The notes under the pieces were generated by a model. It was given only the letters and a program-made list of their open reading frames with translations. It searched no databases and had not been told where the DNA came from. A stretch of 64,000 nucleotides of DNA from Cephalopachus bancanus (Eukaryota; Chordata; Mammalia; Primates; Tarsiidae), in the NCBI GenBank assembly GCA_027257055.1, contig JAPVLO010000003.1, positions 11,969,501 through 12,033,500 of the forward strand, in the 5' to 3' direction. The position numbers and the translations under genes were made by a program. Shown one piece after another: positions 48,590 to 60,221 of this stretch. Each line of letters starts with the position of its first letter. The first letter of the stretch is position 1.

Positions 48590-49250
48590 CAAAACTCTAC
48601 CCATCTAGAACCTACAATTCCACTCTCAAATATTCAACCAAGAGAACAAAATGCCCATATCCACTATAGACATACTCTAGAATGTTCACACACCTTTAAT
48701 TCATACCATCTCCAAACCAGAAGCAGCCAAACATTGATCACTTGTAGAATGGATACATTGCAGTATATTCATACAATAGAATACTTTGCAACAATAAAAA
48801 AATGAACAAAATAATGATACTTACCACTATGTGAATGACTCTCACAGACATGTTGAGCAAAAGAAGCCATTTATATATCATCTCATCTGTATGAAATTCA
48901 AGAACAAGAGACATCATCTGCAGTGATTGAAGTCTGAATAGTGGTTATGGGATTTGAATATTGACAGGGAGAGGGCATGAGAGAGCCTTTGCGTATGCTG
49001 GGAGTGTTCTGTATCTTGATCTGGTGGTAGTTATATGGGCATATACATATATATGTGTATTTTTAGAATACATATGTTCTCCAATTATCATAATACTATA
49101 AGAAAGGGATTGGCAGTAGAGGGAAACTGCCAGGGGAGGGAGCACACCTCATCAACAAGGGTACTTACATAATGAACATCTGTATACCTAACCCTAAATT
49201 GCATCTCACATCTTCAAAATAAAAAAATAAAAATAAAAAATAAAATAAAA
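48590..49250 (+). mobile_element. Old L1 (L1M-type) 3' end
   Basis: Sense L1 text: aaaatgcccatatccactat, aatggatacattgcagtata, gtgaatgactctcacagaca. Ends in an AAATAAAATAAAA tail at 49218-49250. Confidence 0.72.
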
Positions 49251-49497
49251 TATATGTGTTCTCAACAGTGGTGAGATTAGTGCAATTTACTGAATTTATG
49301 TTTTAACTCAACAAAGTAAAACAAAATAAAACTAACACATTTTTAAAAAGCTACTCTAAATAAAATTTTAGAAATCCCATTATAATATTGGCCAATATGA
49401 CCCAGTCCTTTTCCACCAGGTTTCTTTCCTTGTGACAGACTCTCCCCTCTCCCAGGAACGTGAGTTTCCATGGGAGTTTGTTAGACGAAGTACCCTT

Positions 49498-49748
49498 TTA
49501 AAAAAATTTTAAAGACGTGGAGTACAGTTCAGGGTTATGTATACATCATACAGGTGAAGTTTGGGCCTCCCTTTTGTCCCCACTTCGCTTGGTTTCAGAT
49601 CAGGTACTCTGTTGATGCTATGACTTCCTCCCTCCCCCTCTACCCCGGCAGTTTCCTGCTACTGCCAATCCCTTTCTTATAGTATTATGATAAATGTTCA
49701 GGGTCCACTAAAGGTCCACTTATGAGTGAGAACATGTGATATCCTTTA
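49498..49748 (-). mobile_element. 5'-truncated L1 3' UTR
   Basis: Antisense: aaagacgtggagtacagttc, agggttatgtatacatcata, ttatgagtgagaacatgtga. Same group as 3338. Confidence 0.85.
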
Positions 49749-51244
49749 GTTGGTGAGAACAAAAAAGCCATGACTGAATGAAAGGCAGCAACGTGAAGCA
49801 ACTCTTGGTACACTTCATCCAGGACCTCATCCTGTCCTATGTGGCAAGATTCCATGTATTATTGATGTCCTCTTTACTAGATATTCACCTCTTAGTCGAC
49901 ATCACTCCTCCCTGTCACTCTGAATTCAAGTCTCTCTAATCCTAAAAAACAATCAATAAAATCCTCTTGGACTTACATTCCTTATCAGTTACCTCTTTTA
50001 CCCTTCTCCTCCACTTCTAAACTAAACTCTCAAAAGAACTTTCAAACTCAATGTCTCCACTTTCTCATGTGACATTCACTTCAAGCCAACAGATACTCTG
50101 CTCCTTGCCTTTGAGGTCTCGTCTTACTTCTCCATTGCATTTGGCTCTGGGGATAACATCTTCTGGCTTGGACATTCCTTGTCCTTGATTTTTGTAAGAA
50201 CCAACTCTTCTGGTGAGCAGACATGGTTATTGAATCCACCTCTGTGAATGCTCGTGACGGAAAGAATAACTTGGAAACCAAAGTGGGTTGAAGAGAGGGC
50301 TGACTGGACCACCTCCCAGGGTACCAATCCATGGGTCAAACTTCCTGGGACTGAACTGAAAATATGGAGACAGTTTATTAAAAAACCTGGGTTCATCACT
50401 TTACATGATCGGCAAAATGTAAATTGGTTCCTCTTTCACCCAAGTACAAAATGCCTTTGAGTGAGAGTTAAAAAAAAAAAAAAAATTGTCCAGCCAGCAA
50501 TTGCCTATTTCAGCTGCATATTTTTTTGTAACATGTTCAGGCAAGAGCAGTCAGCTGAGATGCTGGAATCAAAGAATATGTTGATGTGGTGTTCTTGATG
50601 TAAGTGATTCATTTTATTATCTAAATTTAAATCCTTTAATAGTTCTCCCAAAACGTTGGTCTCCTTCAGAAAATTACAAAAGACAACTGAAGGGAGTTTC
50701 AGAACCACAGAAAAATAGAAAATGTCTTTTTTTTTTTAAAGAACATTGAATTTACTTTGGCTATGGACGTGAATTATCAGGAGAACTTTTTTCCTGAATA
50801 TAATTTGATTAAGAGAAAATATTTTTTCATCTTCATTAAAAACATATTGAACAAGTTTTTAAAGAAAATTGTATGAAGGTGTCAAAATTATAATTTTGCC
50901 AGTCCTCATCCCCCACTCCATGAAGATGAATTAAATCCAAAAGGACTTTGCAAGGAAGTGAGAACACATGGAAGAGAAAGAGGGTTTGCTCAATTCAGAT
51001 TATTATAGAAGGGCAGCTATGATTGGCAGAAGGAGTGAAGAAGATCAAGCTTGGGAAAATAGGCTGTAGTCTGTCTTCACCTCGATTGCACTTTGGACTT
51101 GGCTAAACAGCCTTTAAAGCTTATAGACTGGGTATTGGATGGTTTACAAGCTCCCCCACTGATTACAAAATGCAGCCAGGTGGAAGATTGCTGCTTAGAG
51201 AATGGTCTGGCAGCAAAGAGAAGTCCTTTTCCCAGGTGATTCCT
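49749..51244. other. Unassigned
   Basis: 49800-50100 reads like old interspersed repeat DNA but I cannot name it. Frames on the minus strand at 50081-50399 overlap each other and have no family likeness. Confidence 0.35.
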
Positions 51245-51246
51245 GG

Positions 51247-51440
51247 GCAAGTGGTTCTCAAAGTCTGTTCCCCAGATCAGCAGCAGTATCGCTTGGGAAC
51301 TTGCTAGAAATGCAGATTCTTGTGCTCTATCCCAGAAATACTGAATCAGGAATTCTGGGGGAGTGGAGGCCCAGTAATCTGTATTTAACAGGCCTTCCAG
51401 GTGCTTCTGATGCATTGAAGTTTAATAACTACCGATTTAA
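51247..51440. mobile_element. MER5A-like hAT MITE
   Basis: Starts aagtggttctcaaagtctgt and holds aaatgcagattcttgtgctc and actgaatcaggaattctggg, the pattern of the MER5 (hAT-Charlie) group. Confidence 0.7.
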
Positions 51441-52949
51441 GGAAAAGTGGCCTTAAAGTGAAATGGGGAGGAAAGCAATGCCATGATGACCCATGGGAGT
51501 GAGGCAGGTTCCCGTCAGAGCCAAGGGAAGGTGCAGAGACAGCAACCTGGAAGGACTTTCCTTAAGGAAGGGACTTTAACGCAAGGGGAATACCTGAGGG
51601 AAACAAAGGCAAGATCCAGAAAGGTCAGGCATTGGTTCAGAGTGATGGTGTCTAGACCTGACACTTTGGAACATTAGAGCAGTGTTCTCAGCTATGTGGC
51701 TGATGGTAGATGGAAACAATAGTGCTTCTCCTGCAGGGGGTTTGGAGTTGCTGCAGTGGTCTGAAAAACAAGGCTGGGGCTTCCCTCACAGTAGAAAGAG
51801 GAGACCCCATAGCTATCCTGTAGGGAGTGCTTTCTGCACTTGCTCCACTCCAGCGCAAGCCAGGGAGGGCCTCACAGCTTTTTGGCTTGCTTTCACTTCT
51901 TCCCTTGCTGACTCACGCCCAGCATAGTGGCTTAGGGGACAGTTGTCCCTTTCCTCAGAAGAGTCAGAGACTTGGAATTAACGACTTTATGGAAGCTATA
52001 GGGAAGGTGAACTCTGCAGCAGCAAAGTTGTTTGGCTGACTTGGTTTTGCTCAATTTAACATGTATTTTCAGTGTGCCTGCTCTGGGCGGGGCATTGGGC
52101 AAGCAGCTGGGAAACAGAGAGAGGACACATAGACCTGGCCCTTAGCAAGTGTATGGTTAGGTGAAAAGGATTTGCTGGTACAGGAGAAAAAACCATATAT
52201 CAAAGTCTTCCACCTGATACCGTAATTAGACAGACCAGCACATGTCTGATAACAATTAGCTACTAACAGTTATGATAGAGCAACAGGTCTCAAGTGGGAC
52301 TCTACTGGTCATCTGGGAAGCATGGCCATTGTCACCATGCTGTGCAGAGTGTGCAGCACTGGCTGGTAATAGTTGGCTCTTCACAACCTGGGACTAAACC
52401 CCATGGGGCTCCCATGTATGTACCACACTCCACCCCATAGAATCAGCACCCACCATAGTCAGAGGGAGGCCACATTTCCCACCTCACACAGAGCACATTA
52501 CTGGTCCTGTGAGAACCTAGCTGTGCTCTGATCCTGACATGTAATGCTCAGGCTTTTTCCTTGGCTGCTGTCACTGGCTTTTCTTGATATTTTGACTGTA
52601 ATACATCTCGGATCTTCAGCTATTTCATCCATGAAATGGTACTTCAATTTGTTGGGTCTGGAGAGTTCATTTAGACAGACACCTTTTCTCCTTTTAAGCT
52701 CAGAGTTAAATGCCTATGTGCCTTTTGTGAAAGGTGTCCTATTGAATTTGGACATCAGTGTCCCTACTCAATGTCCTCATGCAATAATGTGCAAGTATCA
52801 TTAAAACTAACCTAAAATTATTCATGTGGCTCCAACAAATATTTCTTTTAACAAGTATTTCTTCAGTGCGGTGAACTAGGTGCCCTATCTAACACATTCA
52901 AGCCCTTTTCTCTCTTTTTAAAAAATAAATTGTATTGTGTCTATTCAAG
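51441..52949. other. No recognisable gene; old repeat trace
   Basis: 52045-52150 resembles an old mammalian repeat (tgggcggggcattgggcaag). Short frames have no family likeness. Confidence 0.35.
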
Positions 52950-53110
52950 CTCTTTTATCTTAAGTCTCATAATGACCTTGAGATGAAAGTAATGCTAGGC
53001 CCATTTTACAGATGAGGTGAAACAAATCCCCTGAGACACAACACAGCTCAGATGTTGCAAGACTAGGTCTTCTGACTCTCCATCAGGCCTCTTATCCAAG
53101 ACTCCATAGC
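52950..53110 (-). repeat. MIR-type repeat
   Basis: Antisense: ggcccattttacagatgagg, then a diverged part. Shares an unusual gaggtNaaacaaat stretch with the one at 54110. Confidence 0.5.
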
Positions 53111-53274
53111 TAGAAATAAAATCATGAGAAGAGAATGGAAAGATAATAATTATGATAAGATGTATTTAAGTACATTACAAAAAAACCTTATCATGTCGAC
53201 ATGCTAGAAAGAATCACTTGTCTTAATAAAAGCCCCATGTCATGGGAAAAAAATAAAGGGGATTAAGTGGTAGA

Positions 53275-53375
53275 GTCTAGTGATCTCAACATTGGTATCA
53301 TCTGGGAGCTTGTTATGAAGTGAAGAATATTGGGCCTCATTTTGCACCTACTGAATCAGAATCTGCATTTTATTT
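53275..53375. mobile_element. MER5-like fragment
   Basis: Text catctgggagcttgttatga and cctactgaatcagaatctgc fits the MER5 hAT group. Confidence 0.6.
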
Positions 53376-53524
53376 TTTTAAATTTTTTAATTTTTTTATG
53401 CAAGGTATAATTTTTAATTCTTAGAAATTCTAATTTTTACAAATGTAATTATAAGCAGTAAGCAGTCGCTCTTTTTTTGGTTCATTATGTTTATTTATTA
53501 TTTTTAAAAATATGATGTTCTCAT

Positions 53525-53890
53525 TTTTTAAACTTTTTATTTTAAAGATGTGGAGTACAATTCAGGTTTAGGTATACAGTTGTTCATTATGCAGGTACCC
53601 TTGTTGATGAGGTGTGCCCCCCGCTTCCCCAGGCAGATTCCCACTACTACCAATCCCACCCCTGCCCTGGCAGTTTCCCACTACTGCCACTCTTTTTCTT
53701 AAAGTATTATGATAATTGTTCAAGTTTCGCTTATAAGTGAGAACATGTGGTACTCAGTTCTTTGTTTCTGTGATAGTTCACTCAGTATTATAGATTCTAA
53801 GTCCACCCAGGTTGCTGTGAAGTTCATAATTTTGTCCTTCTTTATGGCTATGTAATATTCCATTGTGTATATGTACCATACTTTTTTGTT
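53525..53890 (-). mobile_element. 5'-truncated L1 3' end
   Basis: Antisense: aaagatgtggagtacaattc, gtttctgtgatagttcactc, tggctatgtaatattccatt. ORF2 C-terminal remnant, no intact frame. Confidence 0.85.
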
Positions 53891-53904
53891 TATTTGTTTT
53901 TACT

Positions 53905-54059
53905 TTTAGTTTTTTATTTTAAAGATGTGGGGTACAATTCAGGGTTAGGTATACAAATGTTCATTTTGCAGGTACCCCTGTTAATGAAGTGTACCCCTCT
54001 TCCCCAGGCAGGTTCCCACTACTGCCAATCCCGCTTCCTCGTCCCCCTCCCTGCAGTTT
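53905..54059 (-). mobile_element. Second short L1 3' UTR, next to the first
   Basis: Antisense: aaagatgtggggtacaattc, agggttaggtatacaaatgt, tgccaatcccgcttcctcgt. A separate copy of the same 3' UTR, same direction. Confidence 0.85.
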
Positions 54060-54094
54060 ACTGAGAATTTGAAACAGCCTCCATAGCACATCCA

Positions 54095-54200
54095 GGCTCT
54101 TTTTATTTTAAGCCCCGTTACATATAACATTGACATACAGGTGCTGCTAGGCCCATTTTACAGATGAGGTCAAACAAATGCTCCAAGCTACATAACTCAG
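54095..54200 (-). repeat. MIR-type repeat
   Basis: Antisense: gctaggcccattttacagat, gaggtcaaacaaatgctcca. Confidence 0.5.
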
Positions 54201-54431
54201 AAACAGCAAGACTATTTGTGCCCCCAGATGAGGAGCAAGTAGCTTGAGGCAAGGACTTTTTAGATCAGGATCACAGAGAGCAAGGCTGGACTTACGGAAA
54301 AATTGGGGGATTCAGGGCCAGGATTAGGATGAGGCAGCCAGACCATCATGCAACCGCAGAGTCAGATCTTGTCTTTGTTTAAAAAATAGATATTTCATTC
54401 ATTGTGGATTTTTTGGGCATTAATTTTGATA

Positions 54432-54715
54432 TTTATTTACTTATTTAGCCAAAGTCTCACTCTGTTACCCAGGCTGGGGTGCAGTGGTACTATCACAGCT
54501 CACCTCCTGGGTTCAAGTGATTCTCCTACCTCAGCCTCGTGAGTAGCTAGGGCTAAAGGTGCACACCACCACATCCAGCTAATTTTTTTGGTATTTTGTA
54601 CAGATGGGGGTCTCACTATGTTGCCCAGGCTGGTCTCAAACACCTGGGCTCAAGCAATCCTCTTGCCTCAGCATCCCCAAGTACTGGAATTATGGGCATG
54701 AGCCACCATGCCCAA
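54432..54715 (-). mobile_element. Dimeric Alu
   Basis: Antisense, with a short deletion in the right monomer, to gccaccatgcccaac. Confidence 0.9.
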
Positions 54716-55329
54716 CAATTTTGCTTTTTAAAAGTACCACATTAAAATGTTATTTTATCTCGATTACTGAGTTTTGTCACCCCTTAAATGTTGAGCCTGG
54801 GCCACAGCACTTCACTTTGCCTACCTTAGCCCTGACCCTGTGGGGACACCCTGTAAGGTGTGGTTTGACTTGATATACAACGTAGTCATTCATGTCTGCC
54901 CCCTATGCCTGTGTGGATCCGCCTTCATAAACTGCATGTCAGGTCTCAGGGCCTTCTGGGTCCCAGCAATCTCTACAGGTTTTCCTTGTTTCATGAGGTC
55001 CTGATCAGTACTCAGCCCTCTCCTTCAGTCCAGGGCCTGATCTGGGTTACTAGGCACTGAAAATGTTTTGAATAATGTCCCCCAAAGCAAGGACATTGAC
55101 TTTTTAGCCCATGCAGCCTTTCAAAGTATAAATGCACACATTCCTATGGGCTTTGAAAAATGCTGATAAAACTTGTGGTCCTCATATCACTGTAGTAAAA
55201 CCTCTTGGCCTATTGCCTTCAATTGCCTACTACTCCCATCCCAGAGGGAATCCAGAATATTAATGGATATCATAATGGACATGAGAGCACTTATAGTGTA
55301 GCAGACACCACCTGAGATTTTTACACATA
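54716..55329. other. No recognisable feature
   Basis: Unique-looking DNA. Confidence 0.35.
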
Positions 55330-55661
55330 CAGTTGTCCCTTGGTGTCCATGTGAAATTGGTGCCAGGCCCCCCTGAGAAAACCAAAATCCGTAGATGCTC
55401 AAGTTCCTGATATAAAATAATGTAGTCAGTGTAGTTTGCATATAACCTACACACATCCTCCCGTAGACTTTAAATCATCTCTAGATTACTTATAATACCT
55501 GATACAATCCAAATGACATGTAAATAGCTGCTGTGCTATATTATTTATATTATTGTTATTGTTGTATTGTTATTTTTTATTTGTTTCTTTTCTTTTGAAT
55601 ATTTTGTCTGTGGTTGGTTCAATCCAGGGATGTGGAACCCACAAATACCAACCATCAACTG
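55330..55661 (+). mobile_element. Tigger-family MITE
   Basis: Ends CAGTTGTCCCTTGGTGTCCA ... TACCAACCATCAACTG form imperfect inverted repeats; TA precedes it (55328-55329). The interior (cctacacacatcctcccgta, ttaaatcatctctagattac) is typical of pogo/Tigger non-autonomous copies. Confidence 0.8.
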
Positions 55662-55667
55662 TGTTTA

Positions 55668-55850
55668 CCCAGTGAACCCTTATTACAAACCTATGGGATG
55701 GATATTGCTACTAACTTCACCTCACAAACGAGAACATTTTGGCACCTGAAGAACAATCCTTGCAGGGTCACACAGCTAGTAAGTATTAGTAGAGCTGTGG
55801 TTTGAACCCAGGTGGCCTGGCTCTAAGGCCCACTCTCTGTCCATTATGGC
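55668..55850 (-). repeat. MIR
   Basis: Antisense MIR: gggtcacacagctagtaagt, tttgaacccaggtggcctgg. Confidence 0.75.
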
Positions 55851-55981
55851 TCTGCCAGCTGCTGGTAGAAGGTGAGTCCTTTCTTAGGCCATTGAGGAAA
55901 CCCTCGAAAATGGCTTTGTTTTACTCTGGCTTGATGTGATTTTACACAAAACTAAGTGGGAATGGGGGACTGTAAACTCTT

Positions 55982-56735
55982 TTCTTACAAGCTGAATGGT
56001 GTCCCCCCTGAATTTATATGTTGAAGTCCTAGCCCCTAATACCTCAGAATATGACTGTATCTGGAGATAGAATCTTTAAAGAGGAAATTAACCTAAAATA
56101 AAGCCATTAGGGTGGGCTAGAATTCAATATGACTGGTGTCCTTACAAGAGAGAATTTGTACATAGACAGGTACAGAGGGAAGACCATGTGAAGACACAGA
56201 GAGAATATGACTGTCTTAGTTCCTTTGGATTTCTGTAGCAAAATATTGTAGACTGGGTGGCTTATAAATGATTGAAATTTCTCACAGTTCTAAAGGCTGG
56301 GAAGTCCAAGATCAAGACATCAGCAGATTCAGTGTCTGGTGAGGGTCTGCTTTCTGATTTATTAGCAGAGCCTTCTCGCTGTGTCTTCTCATGGTAAAAA
56401 GGCTAAGAAGTCTCTCCAGGGCCTCTTTTATAAGGGCACTAATCCCATTCATGAGGGCTCCACCCTCATGACCTAATCACTTTCCAAGTTCCCCACATCC
56501 AAATGCCATCGCCTTGGGGGTTAGGATTTCAACATATGAATATCTAGGGCAATCAAATTCAGACCATAGCAATGGCCATCTACAAGCCATGGAGAGAGGC
56601 CTGAGAAAAAAAACAACCCTGCTTGACAACTAAATCTTGTACTCGTAGCCTCCAGAACTGTGAGAAAATAAATCCTATTGTTTAAGCCACCTCGCCTGTG
56701 GTATTTTGTTTTGACAACTCTAGAAAATGAATATA
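55982..56735 (+). repeat. MaLR/ERVL-type LTR, interrupted
   Basis: Sense text gctgaatggtgtcccccctg, atgttgaagtcctagcccct, atgactggtgtccttacaag (55982-56206), continuing after 56572 with ggccatctacaagccatgga, ctccagaactgtgagaaaat. A second LTR sits inside it. Confidence 0.8.
56212..56571 (-). mobile_element. Solo LTR (MLT2-like) inserted in the LTR
   Basis: On the minus strand it begins TGCTATGGTCTGAATTTGA and ends ACTAAGACA, TG...CA ends. Flanked by ATGAC (56207-56211) and ATGGC (56572-56576), a 5-bp target duplication with one change, the usual size for ERVL-type elements. Confidence 0.8.
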
Positions 56736-56989
56736 TTCTCCAAAGTATATGTCCACCATACAGAAACTCCATCCAGCAGTGTGCTTGGGAAATCCACCTA
56801 GCTCTGAATCTTGCTGGCGTGTTACTTTTTTCTTCAACCTCTCTCATTAGTGCTGCTGCCAATGCCCCTCCCAGACTCTGAGGGAACAAAAGGAGCAAAC
56901 AGTCATCTGTGGTCACATTTCTACTTTCTGATCTCTCTGGCATGCACATTCTCTGTCCCTTTCCATTCCTATCAACCTTGTCAGGCCCC

Positions 56990-57560
56990 TTCTACCTTTG
57001 CCTGAATTACTGTGCCATTGGTCAGCCGGGCTTCATTCAAAACTTTCAGTTTAATCTTCTGAAATCACAGCTTCAATTGTGGAGGTCATATTCCTGCTCT
57101 AAAACCTTTTTTGGCTTCCCATATCTTCAGGGGTAAAGTCTAGCTCCTCAGCTTACCTTGATCTGCTATACTTCAGTACTCAGTGGGACCTGCCTCTCCA
57201 TCTCTTTCCATACCTATCACTGGAGTTTCAAGGAAACTACCTGCTCTTCCACACATGTTTCTCCTGTTTTCCTGCCCCTATGCCTTTGCTCGCCGTTTCC
57301 TCTGCCTAGAATGCTCTTCTCTCACTTTCCATGTTTAAGTCCTATTGATTTTCCAAGCACAGCTCAAACTCCTCTTCCTCCAGGAGGCTTTTGTCTTCTA
57401 CTGACTGGCTGTTATCTCTTTCTTTCTCAAATCCCACCACACGGTCTCTCATGGCTCCTAACTTCTTTGTACCTTACAGTATAGTTATTCATGCATGTGC
57501 ATCACCCCAAACCCCTCCCACATTTGCAGACCTCTTGAGCACCTTCTAGAAGGGAGTTAG
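56990..57560 (+). repeat. L2 3' segment
   Basis: L2 text: caaaacctttttggcttccc-like, gccgtttcctctgcctagaa, cctccaggaggcttttgtct, cagacctcttgagcaccttc. No intact frame. Confidence 0.75.
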
Positions 57561-57574
57561 CATGGTGACTTAAA

Positions 57575-57665
57575 AAAGGAAAGGCACATGGAGCCAGAGA
57601 GTCTGTGTTCAATCCTGTCTCAGCCACTTGTTAGCCACAGTGGGATGAAGACCCTTATGTATCTT
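57575..57665 (+). repeat. MIR, 5' part
   Basis: Sense MIR: gagccagagagtctgtgttc, aatcctgtctcagccacttg. Interrupted by the Alu monomer at 57691; text resembling the MIR middle resumes at 57806-57860. Confidence 0.6.
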
Positions 57666-57690
57666 TTTTCAATTTTTTAAAATATAAATT

Positions 57691-57805
57691 GGGCTAGGGT
57701 CTCACTCTATTGCCCAGGCTGGTCTTGAGCTCCTGGGCTCAAGTGCTCCTCTCACCTTAGCCTCTAAAATTTTAGGAATTACAGGCATGAACCATTGTGC
57801 CCTTC
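57691..57805 (-). mobile_element. Alu monomer (FLAM-like)
   Basis: Antisense: ctagggtctcactctattgc, ctggtcttgagctcctgggc, caggcatgaaccattgtgcc. Confidence 0.8.
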
Positions 57806-57872
57806 CAGGACTTTATCTCCTAAACCTGAGTAGCCAGAAAATGGGAGGTCATAAAATAATCCATGAGCAGGC

Positions 57873-58402
<530 letters not shown>

Positions 58403-58690
58403 GGCCGGGCTCGGTGGCTCAGCCTGTAATCCCGCGCCTTTGGGAGGCTGAGGTGAGTGGATTGCCTGAGCCCACGGGCTCGAGACCTGCCTGGGCAGCG
58501 AGACCTCATCTCTACAATAAATCAAAAAATCAGCTGGGCGTGGTAGCACATGCCTGTAATTCCGGCTACTCGGAAGGCTGAGGCGGAAGGATTGCCGGAG
58601 CCCAGCAGGTTGAGACTGCGGTGGCCGGGAGCGGCCACTGCACTCCAGTCTGGGCGACAGAGTGAGACTCCAACTCAAAAAAAAAAAAAA
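58403..58690 (+). mobile_element. Young lineage-specific Alu
   Basis: Begins GGCCGGGCTCGGTGGCTCAG, the best preserved copy. Palindrome at 58621-58638. Poly(A) tail runs into an (AAT)n tract that makes the target duplication (AAAATAATAATGA) hard to delimit. Confidence 0.96.
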
Positions 58691-58865
58691 TAATAATAAT
58701 AATAATGATAATATACGCTTATAGGATAATATTGGTGAAAAGCATTTTGCAAGGAAGAAAGTTCTTTATAAATGTTGGGGTTTTTATTAGAGACTAGACA
58801 TGTCTCCATCAAGCAAACCCCTCATTTCCGGTAAAACCTTTATGTTTCACCAGGTTTTCTAATTT

Positions 58866-59432
58866 AGCCAATCCCCCTTTGTCCGTGGTTTCACTTCCCA
58901 CAGTTTCGGTTACCTGCAGGTTGAAAATATGATATGAAAAATTCCAGAAATAGCAATGCATAAATTTTAAATTGTGCACTGTTTAGTGTAGTGTGATGAA
59001 ATTTCACGCCATCCTGCTCAGTCCCACCCGGAACATGAATCATTCCTTTGTCCAGCATACCCACACTGTGGACACTACCCTCCCATCAGTCACTTAGGAG
59101 CTGTCTTGGTTGTCAGACCACCTATTGAGGCATTGCAGTGCTTGTGTTCAAGTCACCCTCATTTGACTTAACAATGTCCCCAAAGCACAAGAGTAGTGAT
59201 ACTGGCAAAATTTGCTGACAGACATATAAGTCAAAGAGAAGCTGAAAAATGCGACCTTTCAATGAAAAGATGAAAGTTTTTCCTCTTGTTAAAAATCATA
59301 TGCTGAGATGGCTAAGATTTTCTATCAATAAAATTGTAGAGAAGAAAAAAGGAACTTGTGTATAGCATATATAGAGTTTTCAGCATCCACTGGGGGTCTT
59401 GGAACGTATCTTCCACAGACAAGGAGAGATGA
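58866..59432 (+). mobile_element. Tigger-family copy with transposase 5' remnant
   Basis: Tigger-type text gtccgtggtttcacttccca and at the other end gcatccactgggggtcttgg. From about 59175 an ATG-led stretch (atgtccccaaagcacaagag) resembles the N-terminal coding part of a Tigger transposase, but it is frameshifted and cut short, so only a fossil of the DNA-binding region. Confidence 0.75.
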
Positions 59433-59560
59433 TGATAATGAATGCGTGATGTGTTACTGTTAGTCTGCTAGGTGCTGAGCCTCATTTAATCCTCCCAATA
59501 GACTTAGGAGGGAGGGACAGATAATCTCATGTTACAGAATACCAGGGCTTTTGACTTGAC
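59433..59560 (-). repeat. MIR
   Basis: Antisense: gctgagcctcatttaatcct, cccaatagacttaggaggga. Confidence 0.55.
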
Positions 59561-59875
59561 TGTACAGGGTTCTGGCCCCTGCCGTGCAGCCTTAAGAAGA
59601 CATTTGAGTCCAGAAATAATTGAACTGTACTGGAAGGTAAGATCAGCACGGTGAGCCCTGATGGGTTAAATTGGAGCAATGCCTCCAGCTGGACAGTCAG
59701 ATGGGCTTCCAGGATTTATTGGGTCAACAATTCTCCAGCTGGACTGGACACAGTCCTGCATCTCAGCCTTCATGGGCCTGGCCAGTGACTATGAGGATTT
59801 GGAATTTCTGGGCCTGAGCTGGCAGTGATCTTCCCAAGCCAGAAGTGGGCTAGTGCTGATGAGTTGATAATTAGG

Positions 59876-60000
59876 ATGCTTCTTTCAGCTGGAGATAAAG
59901 TCCAGAGCATCACTCCAGCCATTACCCTGCCAACCCTAATAGAGTCAGATTGATGGATACAGCACAGAGGGAATTGGGAACATTCTTGTGCACACTATAT
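59876..60000 (+). repeat. Likely source of the inverted 125-bp copy
   Basis: Lies in unique-looking DNA, while the partner copy interrupts an Alu; hence this one is the template. Confidence 0.9.
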
Positions 60001-60177
60001 CACACTCAATAACCGCCTGTGCACAATGTAGGACTTTTACAAGTCATTACAAAATCCATTTTGAAACATCTCTGAGTACGACAGCCAGCTGCAAAGCATC
60101 TGAAGTATCCCTGACATTTGGGCTTTGGTGGAGCTTGTGAGAAGGCAGACTTGAGAGTAATCGCTTGTGCACGCGCG

Positions 60178-60179
<2 letters not shown>

Positions 60180-60212
<33 letters not shown>

Positions 60213-60221
60213 CACACACAC
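60180..60221. repeat. (CA)n microsatellite
   Basis: About 20 CA units with one AA interruption. Confidence 0.95.
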
